From JALZKA01 sp033856515 (lineage in GTDB: Bacteria; Actinomycetota; Thermoleophilia; Solirubrobacterales; 70-9), in the NCBI GenBank assembly GCA_033856515.1, contig JAWVEY010000041.1:1-64000 (forward strand): DNA of 64,000 nucleotides. The letters run 5' to 3'. Numbering within the stretch: position 1 is the stretch's first letter; every line of letters begins with the position of its first letter. The notes beneath the pieces are model-generated. The model was not told where the DNA came from. It made no database searches and was given only the letters and a program-made list of their open reading frames with translations. This document shows, in pieces, positions 1 through 8,333 of the stretch. The translations under genes and the position numbers were made by a program.

Positions 1-18
1 GTTCGTGTCCGGACGGAA

Positions 19-89
19 CTGGGGAGCAGGGATTTGAACCCCGACTTGGCCGGCCAAAGCGGCCCGTGCTGCCCTTACACCACTCCCCA
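19..89 (-). tRNA. tRNA-Gln (anticodon TTG)
   Basis: Read on the minus strand the cloverleaf closes fully: acceptor TGGGGAG/CTCCCCA, D stem GTGT/GCAC, anticodon stem GGCCG/CGGCC around loop CTTTGGC (anticodon TTG), T arm CGGGG-TTCAAAT-CCCTG, discriminator G. No CCA is encoded. The gene is divergent from glmU. Confidence 0.95.
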
Positions 90-150
90 ATCAGCGGCCC
101 GGCAAGCCACATTCTGCCCTACGTCGAACCCGGACTTCGCCCCCCGCCTC

Positions 151-156
151 TAGCCT
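151..156 (+). promoter_or_regulatory. -10 box of glmU (TAGCCT), leaderless
   Basis: TAGCCT lies 7 bases before the GTG start at 164, so transcription should begin at or next to the start codon. No Shine-Dalgarno is visible. Confidence 0.6.
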
Positions 157-163
157 TCCCCCC

Positions 164-1534
164 GTGACCTCCTTCACCGCTGTCGTCATGGCCGCCGGAC
201 AGGGCACGCGGATGCGCTCCGCGTTGCCGAAGGTGCTGCATGAGCTGTGCGGGCGGCCGATGGTCGCCTGGCCCGTGCTGGCCGCGATCGAGGCGGGTGC
301 GGGGCGGGTCGTGGTCGTCAGCTCGCCCGGCGTCGAGCTCGCCGCCGCGCTGCCCGAGGGCACCCGGACCGCGGTGCAGCCCGTCGCCGACGGGACCGGC
401 GGCGCGGTGCTCGCCGCGCTCGCCGACGTCGCGCCCGGGGCACCGGTCGTCGTCCTCTCCGGCGACGTCCCGCTCATCTCGGCCGAGGCCATCGCCCAGC
501 TCGTCGCCGCGCACGCCGTCGCCGGCGCCGCCGCGACGATGGCCACCACCATGCTCGACGACGCCACCGGCTACGGGCGCGTCGTGCGCGACGCCGACGG
601 CAACGTCGAGCGCGTCGTCGAGACCAAGGCCACCGGCGACGCCACGCCCGAGCAGCTCCGCATCCGCGAGGTCAACACCGGCATCTTCTGCTTCGACCAC
701 GCGGCGCTGGCCGACGCGCTGCCGCGCGTCGGCACCGACAACGCCCAGGGCGAGCGCTACCTCCCCGAGGTCCTCACCCTGCTGCGCGCGCAGGGCGCCA
801 CGGTCGCCGCCCACGTCGTCGACGACCCCGCGCTCGTGCTCGGCGTCAACGATCGCGTCGCGCTCGCCGACGTCCGCGCCATCGCCCAGCGCCGCATCCT
901 CGAGGAGCACATGCGCGCCGGCGTGACGATCGTCGACCCCGGCTCCACGCTCGTCGACGCCGGCATCACGATCGGCCAGGACACCGTCATCGAGCCGTCG
1001 ACCTACCTGCGCGGGGCGACGACCGTCGGCGCCGGCGCCCACCTCGGCCCCGACACCACGATCATCGACACCATCGTGGGCGACGCCACGACGGTCCGCC
1101 ACTCCTACGTCCAGGAGGCGGAGCTGCGCGCCGGCGTCACGGTCGGGCCGTTCGCCTACCTGCGCCCCGGCACGCTGCTGCGCGAGGGCTCCAAGGCCGG
1201 CACGTTCGTGGAGATCAAGAACTCCGACGTCGGCGAGGGCACGAAGGTGCCTCACCTCTCCTACCTCGGCGACGCCGACGTCGGGCCCAACACGAACCTC
1301 GGCGCGTCGACCATCACGGCCAACTACAACGGCAAGACCAAGACCAAGTCGCGCACGACGATCGGCGCCGACGTGCGGACGAGCGTCGACACCACGCTGG
1401 TCGCACCGGTGTCGCTCGGCGACGGCGCCTACACTGCCGCGGGATCGGTCGTCGTGTCCGACGTGCCGGATCGCGCGCTCGCCATCGCGCGGGCGCGTCA
1501 GCACAACATCGAGGGCTACGCGGACCGCGAATGA
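164..1534 (+). CDS. glmU: Bifunctional UDP-GlcNAc pyrophosphorylase / GlcN-1-P acetyltransferase GlmU
   Basis: GlmU acetylates glucosamine-1-phosphate and then couples it to UTP, giving UDP-GlcNAc for peptidoglycan. The 456 residues match the usual family length. The N-terminal uridylyltransferase domain (about 1-225) begins with the nucleotide-binding signature AAGQGTRM...PK (residues 10-23). The C-terminal left-handed beta-helix (about 250-456) has hexapeptide repeats and the motif VPHLSYLGDA, with the catalytic-type His near residue 364, followed by NYNGKTK. The GTG start fits the leaderless promoter at 151-156. It is followed closely by prs, a pairing common in Gram-positive bacteria. Confidence 0.96.
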   Translation: MTSFTAVVMAAGQGTRMRSALPKVLHELCGRPMVAWPVLAAIEAGAGRVVVVSSPGVELAAALPEGTRTAVQPVADGTGGAVLAALADVAPGAPVVVLSGDVPLISAEAIAQLVAAHAVAGAAATMATTMLDDATGYGRVVRDADGNVERVVETKATGDATPEQLRIREVNTGIFCFDHAALADALPRVGTDNAQGERYLPEVLTLLRAQGATVAAHVVDDPALVLGVNDRVALADVRAIAQRRILEEHMRAGVTIVDPGSTLVDAGITIGQDTVIEPSTYLRGATTVGAGAHLGPDTTIIDTIVGDATTVRHSYVQEAELRAGVTVGPFAYLRPGTLLREGSKAGTFVEIKNSDVGEGTKVPHLSYLGDADVGPNTNLGASTITANYNGKTKTKSRTTIGADVRTSVDTTLVAPVSLGDGAYTAAGSVVVSDVPDRALAIARARQHNIEGYADRE

Positions 1535-1591
1535 TGGAAGGACCGTCCAGGTGATCACCCAGCTGCCCCTCGAGGCGTCGGCCAAGACCAT

Positions 1592-1597
1592 TACGAT
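1592..1597 (+). promoter_or_regulatory. Possible -10 box of prs (TACGAT)
   Basis: TACGAT ends 10 bases before an in-frame GTG at 1608 and argues for that start over the upstream GTG at 1551. The same hexamer precedes the aldehyde dehydrogenase at 47190. Confidence 0.4.
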
Positions 1598-1607
1598 GGA
1601 TGGCGAC

Positions 1608-2636
1608 GTGAGCACCACGAGGACGATGCCGGTGGCCACGAGCCTCCCGATCGACTACGACAAGCGGCTGATGCTGTTCTCGGGGCGCGCCAATCCCGAG
1701 CTCGCGGCCAAGATCGGCTCCAAGCTCGGCGTCGACCTCGGGCCGATCACCCTCAAGACGTTCAAGAGCGGCGAGGTCTACTGCCGCTACGAGGAGTCGA
1801 TCCGCGGCGCCGACATGTTCATCGTGCAGTCGACGGCCAAGAACGTGGCCGAGGGCATGACCCCCAACGATTCCCTCGTCGAGCTCCTGACCATGATCGA
1901 CGCCGCCAAGGGCGCTTCGGCTCACCGCATCATCGCCGTCATGCCCTGGTACGGCTATTCGCGTCAGGACAAGAAGTCCGCTCCGCGTGAGCCCATCACC
2001 GCCCGCGTCGTCGCGCAGTGCCTCGAGGCCGTCGGCGTCGACCGCGTCCTCACCATGGACCTCCACTCCGGCCAGGTTCAGGGCTTCTTCTCGAAGCCGG
2101 TCGACCACATGACGGCGATGCCGATGCTCACGCAGTACTTCATCGACCAGGCCATCCAGGACGAGCTCGTGATCGTCTCGCCAGACGCCGGCCGAGTGAA
2201 GGTCGCCCGCAACTTCGCCCGCAAGGTCGGCGTGCACTGGGCAGTCATGGAGAAGGAGCGCCCCGCCCACAACACCGCCGACATCGGCTACGTCGTCGGT
2301 GACGTTAAAGGTAAGACGGCCGTGCTCGTCGACGACATGATCGACACCGCCGGCACGCTTTGCGCCGCTGCCAAGACCGTCCTCGACGAGGGGGCCGCCA
2401 AGGTCATCGCGTGCGCCACGCACGGCGTCTTCTCCGGCCCCGCGTATGAGCGCCTGGCCTACGAGAACTCCGGAATCGAGCGCATCGTCGTCACCGACAC
2501 CGTCCCACTTGCCCCCGGCGCGCCGGACAACGTCACGGTCCTCCATGCCTCGCAGATCCTGGCCGACTCGATCCGCCGCATCTTCGCCGACGACTCCGTC
2601 TCGGAGATCTTCGCCGGCGAGAACCAGCTCTTCTAA
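1608..2636 (+). CDS. prs: Ribose-phosphate pyrophosphokinase (PRPP synthetase)
   Basis: Prs makes phosphoribosyl pyrophosphate from ribose-5-phosphate and ATP for nucleotide, His and Trp synthesis. The family motifs are clear: DLHSGQVQGFF, the VSPDAGRVKVA segment and the PRPP loop VLVDDMIDTAGTL. The reading frame is open back to GTG 1551. I prefer GTG 1608 (342 residues) because family members begin shortly before the segment SLPIDYDKRLMLFSGRA and because a -10-like TACGAT lies just upstream. From 1551 the protein would be 361 residues, with an N-terminal part unlike the family. It lies 73 bases after glmU. Confidence 0.93.
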   Translation: MSTTRTMPVATSLPIDYDKRLMLFSGRANPELAAKIGSKLGVDLGPITLKTFKSGEVYCRYEESIRGADMFIVQSTAKNVAEGMTPNDSLVELLTMIDAAKGASAHRIIAVMPWYGYSRQDKKSAPREPITARVVAQCLEAVGVDRVLTMDLHSGQVQGFFSKPVDHMTAMPMLTQYFIDQAIQDELVIVSPDAGRVKVARNFARKVGVHWAVMEKERPAHNTADIGYVVGDVKGKTAVLVDDMIDTAGTLCAAAKTVLDEGAAKVIACATHGVFSGPAYERLAYENSGIERIVVTDTVPLAPGAPDNVTVLHASQILADSIRRIFADDSVSEIFAGENQLF

Positions 2637-2684
2637 CCCTCAAAACACTTGCGCGGAGCCCCCTCCATGTGAGAAAATCGATGT

Positions 2685-3836
2685 ATGGGTAGGGGGATAG
2701 GTATCGACGACATTGCTCGGGATCTGGCCGCGGGTGAGATCTCACGTCGCTCGGCGCTCAAGCGCATTGCGGTCACGGCGCTCGGCCTCGGCGCCGCAGC
2801 GTCGCCCGCTGGCCTCGCTCATGCGGTCGGAGGGGGCTGCCCCGGCGATCGCGTCAAGTGCGGTGGCAAATGCTGCCCCCAGAACGCGCGCTGCCGGCGG
2901 GGAAAGTGCAAATGCAAGGCGGGCTACGAGAAATGCGGGCGAAAGTGCGTCGACACCGATTCATCCGTCAAGCACTGCGGCGCGTGCGGCAACAAGTGCG
3001 CCGACGGCCAGGTCTGCGCGGATGGCGAGTGCGTAACCCAGATCTGCTCGCCGGGGCAGACCCAGCCCTGCTACTCCGGCCCTCCGGGCACCCAGAACGT
3101 CGGTGTATGCGTTGGCGGAACCCGCACCTGCAACGCCCAGGGCACCGCGTACGGACCCTGCGTCGGCGAAGTCACGCCAAGCGCGGAGATCTGCGACAAC
3201 GGCCAGGACGACGATTGCGACGGCCTCATCGACGGCGCGGACGGCAACGACTGCTGCACTCCGGATTGCCCCGCGGGCACGTGCGACGACGATGGCTGCG
3301 GCGGGAGTTGCGCATGCGAGTTAGGGTTCGTTTGCGACGGGGGCGTGTGTGTCGAGCAGGAATGCGATGCCGACGAGGACTGCCCAGCCGTCGACCAATG
3401 CAACAACGGCATCTGCAACAACGGCATGTGCGACTCCATGCCGAAACCGGACAACTCGCCGTGCAACGACGGCAACGCGTGCACCCAGACCGACACGTGC
3501 CAGAACGGCATCTGCGTGGGCGCCAACCCCGTCGTCTGCCAGCCCTCTGATTCATGCCACCTCGCAGGCACGTGCAATCCCCAGACCGGCCAATGCTCCA
3601 ATCCGCAGGCGCCGGACGGGACGCCCTGCCCCGATGGAACCTGTCTGAGCGGCTTCTGCTACGTCTGCACCGCAAGCGGCCCCGAGGTATGCGACGGGCG
3701 GGACAACGACTGCGATGGCTTCATCGATGACGAACCCGCTGGAGTAGGGATGACCTGCTCCTGCGGAGGGGAAACGACGGGCGTGATTCGCTGCCGTTCA
3801 GCGCCCCCGTCCGGGCTGTATTGCGACTGCTCCTAA
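2685..3836 (+). CDS. Cysteine-rich Tat-exported protein with Stig1-like and MopE-like metal-binding motifs (paralogue 1)
   Basis: No enzymatic function is recognised. The 383-residue protein has a conserved N-terminal block, IDDIARDLAAGEISRRSALK, whose RR (residues 21-22) precedes a hydrophobic stretch ending in AHA, so Tat export is likely. The mature part is very rich in cysteine. It begins with CGGKCC and CGRKCVD...HCGACGNKC modules resembling Stig1-type repeats, then has two DDDCDGLID/DNDCDGFID motifs of the type linked to metal binding in MopE-like proteins. It shares its N-terminal architecture with the genes at 6594 and 7545 and its upstream element with the one at 6594. It ends tail-to-tail with the next gene, overlapping by four bases. 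Family assignments are from memory of the motifs. Confidence 0.8.
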   Translation: MGRGIGIDDIARDLAAGEISRRSALKRIAVTALGLGAAASPAGLAHAVGGGCPGDRVKCGGKCCPQNARCRRGKCKCKAGYEKCGRKCVDTDSSVKHCGACGNKCADGQVCADGECVTQICSPGQTQPCYSGPPGTQNVGVCVGGTRTCNAQGTAYGPCVGEVTPSAEICDNGQDDDCDGLIDGADGNDCCTPDCPAGTCDDDGCGGSCACELGFVCDGGVCVEQECDADEDCPAVDQCNNGICNNGMCDSMPKPDNSPCNDGNACTQTDTCQNGICVGANPVVCQPSDSCHLAGTCNPQTGQCSNPQAPDGTPCPDGTCLSGFCYVCTASGPEVCDGRDNDCDGFIDDEPAGVGMTCSCGGETTGVIRCRSAPPSGLYCDCS

Positions 3837-4300
3837 CCGAAGTCCGAGATCAGCCAGCCGCTTCCGTCCTCGTCCTCCTCGAGGAGGATCGTCCGGAACG
3901 TCGCCAACTCGCCGGCCGTCTTCAGCGAGGCCTCGGCGCGAGCGCGGTTGCCGGAGATGCTGACGCTGCGAACGCGGACGATCACTTCTTTGAACGAGTC
4001 CCCGATCACGCTTTTCATGATCTCGGGGCACCGCAGCCGCTCTTCCGTCTCGAGCGCGCTGGCAGCCGCCCGGCGCATGACGTCCTGAGCCGCCTTCGTC
4101 AGTTCGTCGCAGGCACCCTCGAAGTCGCCCTCTGCCGCCGAGTCGAAGAAGTCCAGGACGACGGTCTCGACCTTCTCCGACTCGGTCGGGGGATCATCGA
4201 AGAACGCCGTGTCCGTGATCGCGAGGACGACGAGCACGATCGCCAAGATCAGGATTACCGCGGCGATCCGTCGCCGTGCAACTTCCGAGAAGTACCCCAT
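3833..4300 (-). CDS. Membrane-anchored hypothetical protein, possibly NTF2-like
   Basis: This is a 155-residue protein with one N-terminal membrane segment (about residues 13-31, RIAAVILILAIVLVVLAI). The extracytoplasmic part contains VVLDFFDSAAEGDFEGAC, a pattern typical of NTF2/SnoaL-like folds, and ends in a beta-rich segment (GSGWLISDF). The ATG at 4300 was chosen because GGAGG lies seven bases upstream on the minus strand; the frame is open further upstream, but without membrane-protein character. It is divergent from the GDPD gene by 26 bases. A ligand or partner cannot be inferred. Confidence 0.75.
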   Translation of the reverse strand: MGYFSEVARRRIAAVILILAIVLVVLAITDTAFFDDPPTESEKVETVVLDFFDSAAEGDFEGACDELTKAAQDVMRRAAASALETEERLRCPEIMKSVIGDSFKEVIVRVRSVSISGNRARAEASLKTAGELATFRTILLEEDEDGSGWLISDFG

Positions 4301-4312
4301 TGGCCTCCAACC

Positions 4313-4318
4313 TATATT
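4313..4318 (+). promoter_or_regulatory. -10 box of the GDPD gene (TATATT)
   Basis: TATATT ends 8 bases before ATG 4327, which is leaderless spacing. This supports ATG 4327 over the in-frame ATG at 4276. Confidence 0.5.
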
Positions 4319-4326
4319 CACCGCGC

Positions 4327-5082
4327 ATGCTGCGCGTCGGACACAAGGGGGCGGACGGGATCGTCCCGGGCAACTCGATCGAGAGCTTTCACGCCGCCGC
4401 AGAGGTGGGCGTCGACGCGATCGAGTTCGACGTCCTTCGCCCGCCAGGGGACTTCGCGGACGGCTCTGACTGGCGCACCGCACCGGCGGGCCCGTCCCCG
4501 GGCGGAGGGCCTCTCCTCGTCGCGCACGACTGGGGCGCCGCCCGCCGCGCGAAGGAGCCGCTGACGCTCGATCAGGCTCTCGAAGCCTTCACCAAGCCGC
4601 CGCTCGACCAGGTGAAGATCGACCTTGACATCAAGATCAAGGGGCGCGAGGACGAGATCGTCGAGGCCGTCCGCTCTCGAGGCCTCACGGATCGCACCAT
4701 GACCTCGGGCACGGAGATCCCCACGATCCGCATGCTCGGCGAGATTGCGCCCGAGCTCAGCCGCGGCTGGACGATCCCGCGCGTCACTCGCGATTGGACG
4801 AAGAGCCGCATCGGCAAGCCACTCGTTTTCGCGGGCATGATGGCGCTCCGCGCACGCCTGCCGCGCCAGGTTCGGCAAGAAGCGCCGCTCCTCGGCGTCG
4901 AGTCGATTTGGGTGCACCACGGGCTGGCGAGCGCCGCGCTCGCCGAGGCCGCGCACGACTCCGGCTGCATCCTTGTGGCGTGGACCGTGGACGATGCAGC
5001 ACGCATGGGCGAACTCGCAGAAATGGGCGTCGACGGCATCTGCACGAACGACCCGCGCCTTTTCGCGCGCCTCCAGGAATAA
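4327..5082 (+). CDS. Glycerophosphodiester phosphodiesterase family protein, diverged
   Basis: The 251-residue protein has the TIM-barrel GDPD pattern: HKGADG near the N-terminus, VDAIEFDV supplying the Glu/Asp metal ligands, LLVAHD with the second histidine, and the C-terminal pattern VAWTVDDAARMGELAEMGVDGICTNDP typical of the family. Active members hydrolyse glycerophosphodiesters to glycerol-3-phosphate and an alcohol. The usual HRG is HKG and the usual PENT is PGNS, so substrate or activity may differ. It appears co-transcribed with the following MauE-thioredoxin gene (7-base gap). Confidence 0.85.
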   Translation: MLRVGHKGADGIVPGNSIESFHAAAEVGVDAIEFDVLRPPGDFADGSDWRTAPAGPSPGGGPLLVAHDWGAARRAKEPLTLDQALEAFTKPPLDQVKIDLDIKIKGREDEIVEAVRSRGLTDRTMTSGTEIPTIRMLGEIAPELSRGWTIPRVTRDWTKSRIGKPLVFAGMMALRARLPRQVRQEAPLLGVESIWVHHGLASAALAEAAHDSGCILVAWTVDDAARMGELAEMGVDGICTNDPRLFARLQE

Positions 5083-5089
5083 TGGAACT

Positions 5090-6562
5090 GTGGACGAGGC
5101 ACTAATCGCAGTCCGCCTGATCCTGGCGGGAGTGTTCGTGGTCGCAGGCGTGGCGAAGCTCGCCGACCTTGCGGGGTCGCGCGCGGCCGTGGCCGGCTTC
5201 GGCGTTCCCGAGCGCCTCGCCGCACCGATCGGCACGCTACTGCCGGTCGCCGAGATCACCGCCGCCGTCCTCCTCCTCGGCGAGGACACCGCACGGGCCG
5301 GCGCGCTTTTGGCGCTCGTCCTCCTCGCAGGGTTCTGCATCGGCATCGCTCGTTCGATGGCCCGTGGCGAGGCGCCCGACTGCCACTGCTTCGGCCAGCT
5401 CCATTCCGAGCCCGTTGGCCCGCGCGTCCTGATCAGGAACCTCGCGCTCGCCGCGCTCGCCGCCTTCGCTCTCTTCGCCGGCGACGACGCCGGCCCACAC
5501 CTGCTGCCGTCGTTCGACGGCAGCGCCGGAGCGCTGCTCGTCGCCGGCCTCGCCGCGGCGATCCTTCTCGCGCTCGGCACGATGGCCTACCTCCAGCTGC
5601 TCCGAAACCACGGCCGCCTGCTCCTCCGCGTCGAATCGCTCGAGGGCGCGCTGAGGGCGCGTGGCATCGCGATTCCTCAGGCCGAAGCGTCCGCTCCCGG
5701 CCTGCCCGTCGGCACCCCCGCGCCGGCGTTCAACCTCGCTCGCCTCGCCGGCGACCACACGAGCCTTCAGGACCTCCTCTCGCGCGGGAAGCGCGTCCTC
5801 CTGGTCTTCACCGATCCAAACTGCGTCCCCTGCCGCAAGCTCGCGCCGCGCCTCGCCGAATGGCACACCGAGGCCGGCGATCCGATCACTCTCGTGCCGA
5901 TCTCTAGAGGCGCGGCAGAGCCCACTCGCGCCGAGTTGGGCGACTCTCCCCTCGCCCGGCACATCCTCCTCGAGGAGGGCATGGAGGTCTCGCAGAAGTA
6001 CAAGGCGACCGCCACGCCCAGCGCCGTCCTCGTCGACGCGCAGGGTCGCGTCGCATCGCCCGTGGCGGCTGGCGACCAGGCGATCCTCCAGCTTGCGCGC
6101 AACTCAATCGCACCCGCGCTCCCCGTCGTTCAGGCGGGCCCCCCGCCGGGACCCAAGGCCGGCGATGCAATGCCTCTCGAATCCCAGGTCGAAAGCCTGG
6201 ACGGCGAGCCGATGTCGCTCGCCGACGCCCTCGGCCGGCGCGAGCGCATGCTCCTCTTCTGGGATCCCAACTGCGGCTTCTGCAAGCGCATGCTCCCCGA
6301 CCTCCTCGAGTGGGAGGCGCACAACCCCTCCCTGGTCGACGATCTCCTGGTGCTCTCGAAGGGGGACCCGGAGGCCAACGAGGAGCAGGGCATCACCGCA
6401 CAGATCGCTCTCGACCCTGGCACCGCCGTCGGGCGCGAGCTGAAATTCCGGGGCACGCCGTCGGCGCTTCGCGTCGATGCGGACGGCGTGATCACGTCCG
6501 AGTACGCAATCGGCGCCGACGCGGTAATGGGGCTGGCGCGCGCTTCGTCAGCGTCCGCTTGA
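5090..6562 (+). CDS. MauE/DoxX-like membrane protein fused to two thioredoxin domains
   Basis: The 490-residue chain has three parts. Residues about 1-150 form a MauE/DoxX-type four-helix membrane domain with the cysteine pair DCHCFGQL; another hydrophobic segment follows near 150-180. Residues about 210-350 are a TlpA-like thioredoxin domain with active-site FTDPNCVPCRKL. Residues about 365-490 are a second one with FWDPNCGFCKRM. A role in disulfide handling outside the membrane is inferred; the cysteine-rich exported proteins encoded on both sides are plausible clients. The start is GTG 5090, eight bases after the GDPD stop and near CAGGA. Confidence 0.85.
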   Translation: MDEALIAVRLILAGVFVVAGVAKLADLAGSRAAVAGFGVPERLAAPIGTLLPVAEITAAVLLLGEDTARAGALLALVLLAGFCIGIARSMARGEAPDCHCFGQLHSEPVGPRVLIRNLALAALAAFALFAGDDAGPHLLPSFDGSAGALLVAGLAAAILLALGTMAYLQLLRNHGRLLLRVESLEGALRARGIAIPQAEASAPGLPVGTPAPAFNLARLAGDHTSLQDLLSRGKRVLLVFTDPNCVPCRKLAPRLAEWHTEAGDPITLVPISRGAAEPTRAELGDSPLARHILLEEGMEVSQKYKATATPSAVLVDAQGRVASPVAAGDQAILQLARNSIAPALPVVQAGPPPGPKAGDAMPLESQVESLDGEPMSLADALGRRERMLLFWDPNCGFCKRMLPDLLEWEAHNPSLVDDLLVLSKGDPEANEEQGITAQIALDPGTAVGRELKFRGTPSALRVDADGVITSEYAIGADAVMGLARASSASA

Positions 6563-6593
6563 CGCGCACAACTTCGTGTGAGAAGGTGCGCTT

Positions 6594-7523
6594 ATGGGGG
6601 AGGGAACTCGACTAGACGATCTGGCCCGTGACCTCGCGTCCGGCACGATCTCGCGCCGCACGGCGCTCCGTCGCCTCGCCGCCGGCGCGCTGGGAATCGG
6701 CCTTGCCGCTGCCCCTTCCGCCCTGGCTGACGAGCTAGAGCGTGGCAACTGCCCCAAGTCACGGCGCTGCGGGAAGAAGTGCTGTGCCAAGGGTGCGAAG
6801 TGCAAGAACGGTAAGTGCAAGTGCAAGTCCGGGCTCACCAAGTGCGACAAGAAGTGCGTCGACCTCTTTACATCTGCTGACCACTGCGGCGCATGTGGCG
6901 AAGCCTGCGAGGCAGGCGAGACGTGCCTCGAGGGCGAATGCAGCGAGTGCACAACCGCAGAGGAGTGCCCGGCCCCCGGCGAAGAGTGCTTCGTCGCAGC
7001 GTGCAACGCCGGAAACTGCGAGTCGGAGCCGGCGGCGCCAAACACCCCGTGCGGCAGTAACGGCCTCTGCGACGGCTCAGGCTCCTGCATCGAGAACTTT
7101 TGCGGCAACGGCGTCATCGATACGGGCGAGCAATGCGATGGCCTCGACCTAAACGGCGCGACCTGTGTGAGCCAGGGGTTCACAGGGGGCACGCTCGCAT
7201 GCGATGGCAACTGCCAGTTCGACACCTCGGCATGCACCGCCTGCGGCAACGGAATCGTCGAACCAGGCGAGACCTGCGACGACGGCAACCAGGTTAACGG
7301 CGACGGATGCAGTTCGACCTGCCAACAAGAGCCCGGCTTCCAGTGCACCGGCTCGCCCTCCGTGTGCTCCACCACGTGTGGCGATGGCATCGTCGCGGGA
7401 GCCGAGGTGTGCGACGGGGCCAATTTGAATGGGCAGACTTGCGAGTCACAGGGGTTCACCGCAGGAACTCTGGCTTGCAGTATCGACTGTCAATCGTTCG
7501 ACACCACAGGCTGTACCAACTGA
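6594..7523 (+). CDS. Cysteine-rich Tat-exported protein with myxococcus-type disulfide repeats (paralogue 2)
   Basis: This is a 309-residue paralogue of the protein at 2685. The N-terminus carries LDDLARDLASGTISRRTALR with the twin arginine, then a hydrophobic stretch ending at ALA. Next come CGKKCCAKGAKC and CDKKCVD...HCGACGEAC modules. The C-terminal half has CGNGVIDTGEQCD, CGNGIVEPGETCDDGNQVNGDGC and CGDGIVAGAEVCD, which match the DUF4215/myxococcus cysteine-rich repeat. It is likely disulfide-bonded and extracellular. ATG 6594 is set by the element shared with the gene at 2685. The next paralogue follows 21 bases downstream. Confidence 0.82.
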   Translation: MGEGTRLDDLARDLASGTISRRTALRRLAAGALGIGLAAAPSALADELERGNCPKSRRCGKKCCAKGAKCKNGKCKCKSGLTKCDKKCVDLFTSADHCGACGEACEAGETCLEGECSECTTAEECPAPGEECFVAACNAGNCESEPAAPNTPCGSNGLCDGSGSCIENFCGNGVIDTGEQCDGLDLNGATCVSQGFTGGTLACDGNCQFDTSACTACGNGIVEPGETCDDGNQVNGDGCSSTCQQEPGFQCTGSPSVCSTTCGDGIVAGAEVCDGANLNGQTCESQGFTAGTLACSIDCQSFDTTGCTN

Positions 7524-7544
7524 TCGGCGAGAACGGGTGATCGG

Positions 7545-8300
7545 TTGAGCATCGACGATCTCGCCCGCGACCTGGCCTCAGGCACGATCTCGCGCCGAAC
7601 CGCGCTGCGCCGCCTTGCCGCCGGAGCTCTGGGCATCGGCTTGGCGGCAGCACCCACAGTTCTCGCCGAAGAGCTCGAGCGCGGCAACTGCCCAAAGTCT
7701 CGCCGCTGTGGCAAGAAGTGCTGCCCCAAGGGCGCCAAGTGCAAGAACGGAAAGTGCAAGTGCAAGGCCGGAAAGAAGAAGTGCGGGAAGAGCTGTGTTG
7801 ATCTCGAGTCCTCCCAGGATCACTGCGGTTCGTGCAACACCCCCTGTAACGAGGATGAGACCTGCGTGGGCGGCGAATGCACACCAAACACGATCTGCGG
7901 AAACGATGTTGTCGAGGGGGAAGAAGAGTGCGACGGCAACGACCTCAACGGGATGAGCTGCTCAGACTTGGGATTCGACGGCGGCACGCTGGCCTGCGAC
8001 AACGGCTGCACGTTCGACACCTCAGGCTGTTTCATCCTCGAGGGCTGCGGATCCCGCGAGTGCGGCCAAGCTCCGAACGGCGAGCAGTGCGGCAACTGCG
8101 GGTCGGGAGAGTTCTGCACGGCCGATGGTTTCTGCCAGCCCGCCGCGGCCGAAAGCTGCAACGGCATCGACGACGACGGCGATGACCAGATAGACGAGGA
8201 TTTCCAAGACCTCGGCCAGACGTGCGAGTGCTCACCCGGAGTCTTCGGCGTCCGTCGGTGCAACGCCGCGGGGACCGGGACCGAATGCGTCTGCCCCTGA
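7545..8300 (+). CDS. Cysteine-rich Tat-exported protein, MopE-like C-terminus (paralogue 3)
   Basis: This 251-residue third paralogue starts at TTG 7545, giving MSIDDLARDLASGTISRRTA. Its first 90 residues are nearly the same as in the protein at 6594 (GNCPKSRRCGKKCC, GAKCKNGKCKCK, CGKSCVD...HCGSC), which points to recent tandem duplication. It then has one CGNDVVEGEEECDGNDL repeat and ends with SCNGIDDDGDDQIDEDF, a MopE-type acidic metal-binding motif. The tails differ between paralogues while the export and first cysteine modules are conserved. TTG is the only start matching the paralogues' N-terminus. Confidence 0.8.
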   Translation: MSIDDLARDLASGTISRRTALRRLAAGALGIGLAAAPTVLAEELERGNCPKSRRCGKKCCPKGAKCKNGKCKCKAGKKKCGKSCVDLESSQDHCGSCNTPCNEDETCVGGECTPNTICGNDVVEGEEECDGNDLNGMSCSDLGFDGGTLACDNGCTFDTSGCFILEGCGSRECGQAPNGEQCGNCGSGEFCTADGFCQPAAAESCNGIDDDGDDQIDEDFQDLGQTCECSPGVFGVRRCNAAGTGTECVCP

Positions 8301-8315
8301 GCGCCTGAGCCTGGC

Positions 8316-8321
8316 TATCCT
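8316..8321 (+). promoter_or_regulatory. -10 box of rplY (TATCCT)
   Basis: TATCCT lies 12 bases before ATG 8334, giving a leader of only a few bases. It shows that the ribosomal gene has its own promoter after the inserted surface-protein block. Confidence 0.45.
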
Positions 8322-8333
8322 CATCGGTCGCCC

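Noticed and set aside
119..1639. Long open frame antisense to glmU
   Set aside because: It is a shadow of the GC-rich third-position pattern: the protein has low-complexity Asp/Gly/Arg/Val composition, and glmU on the plus strand is unambiguous.
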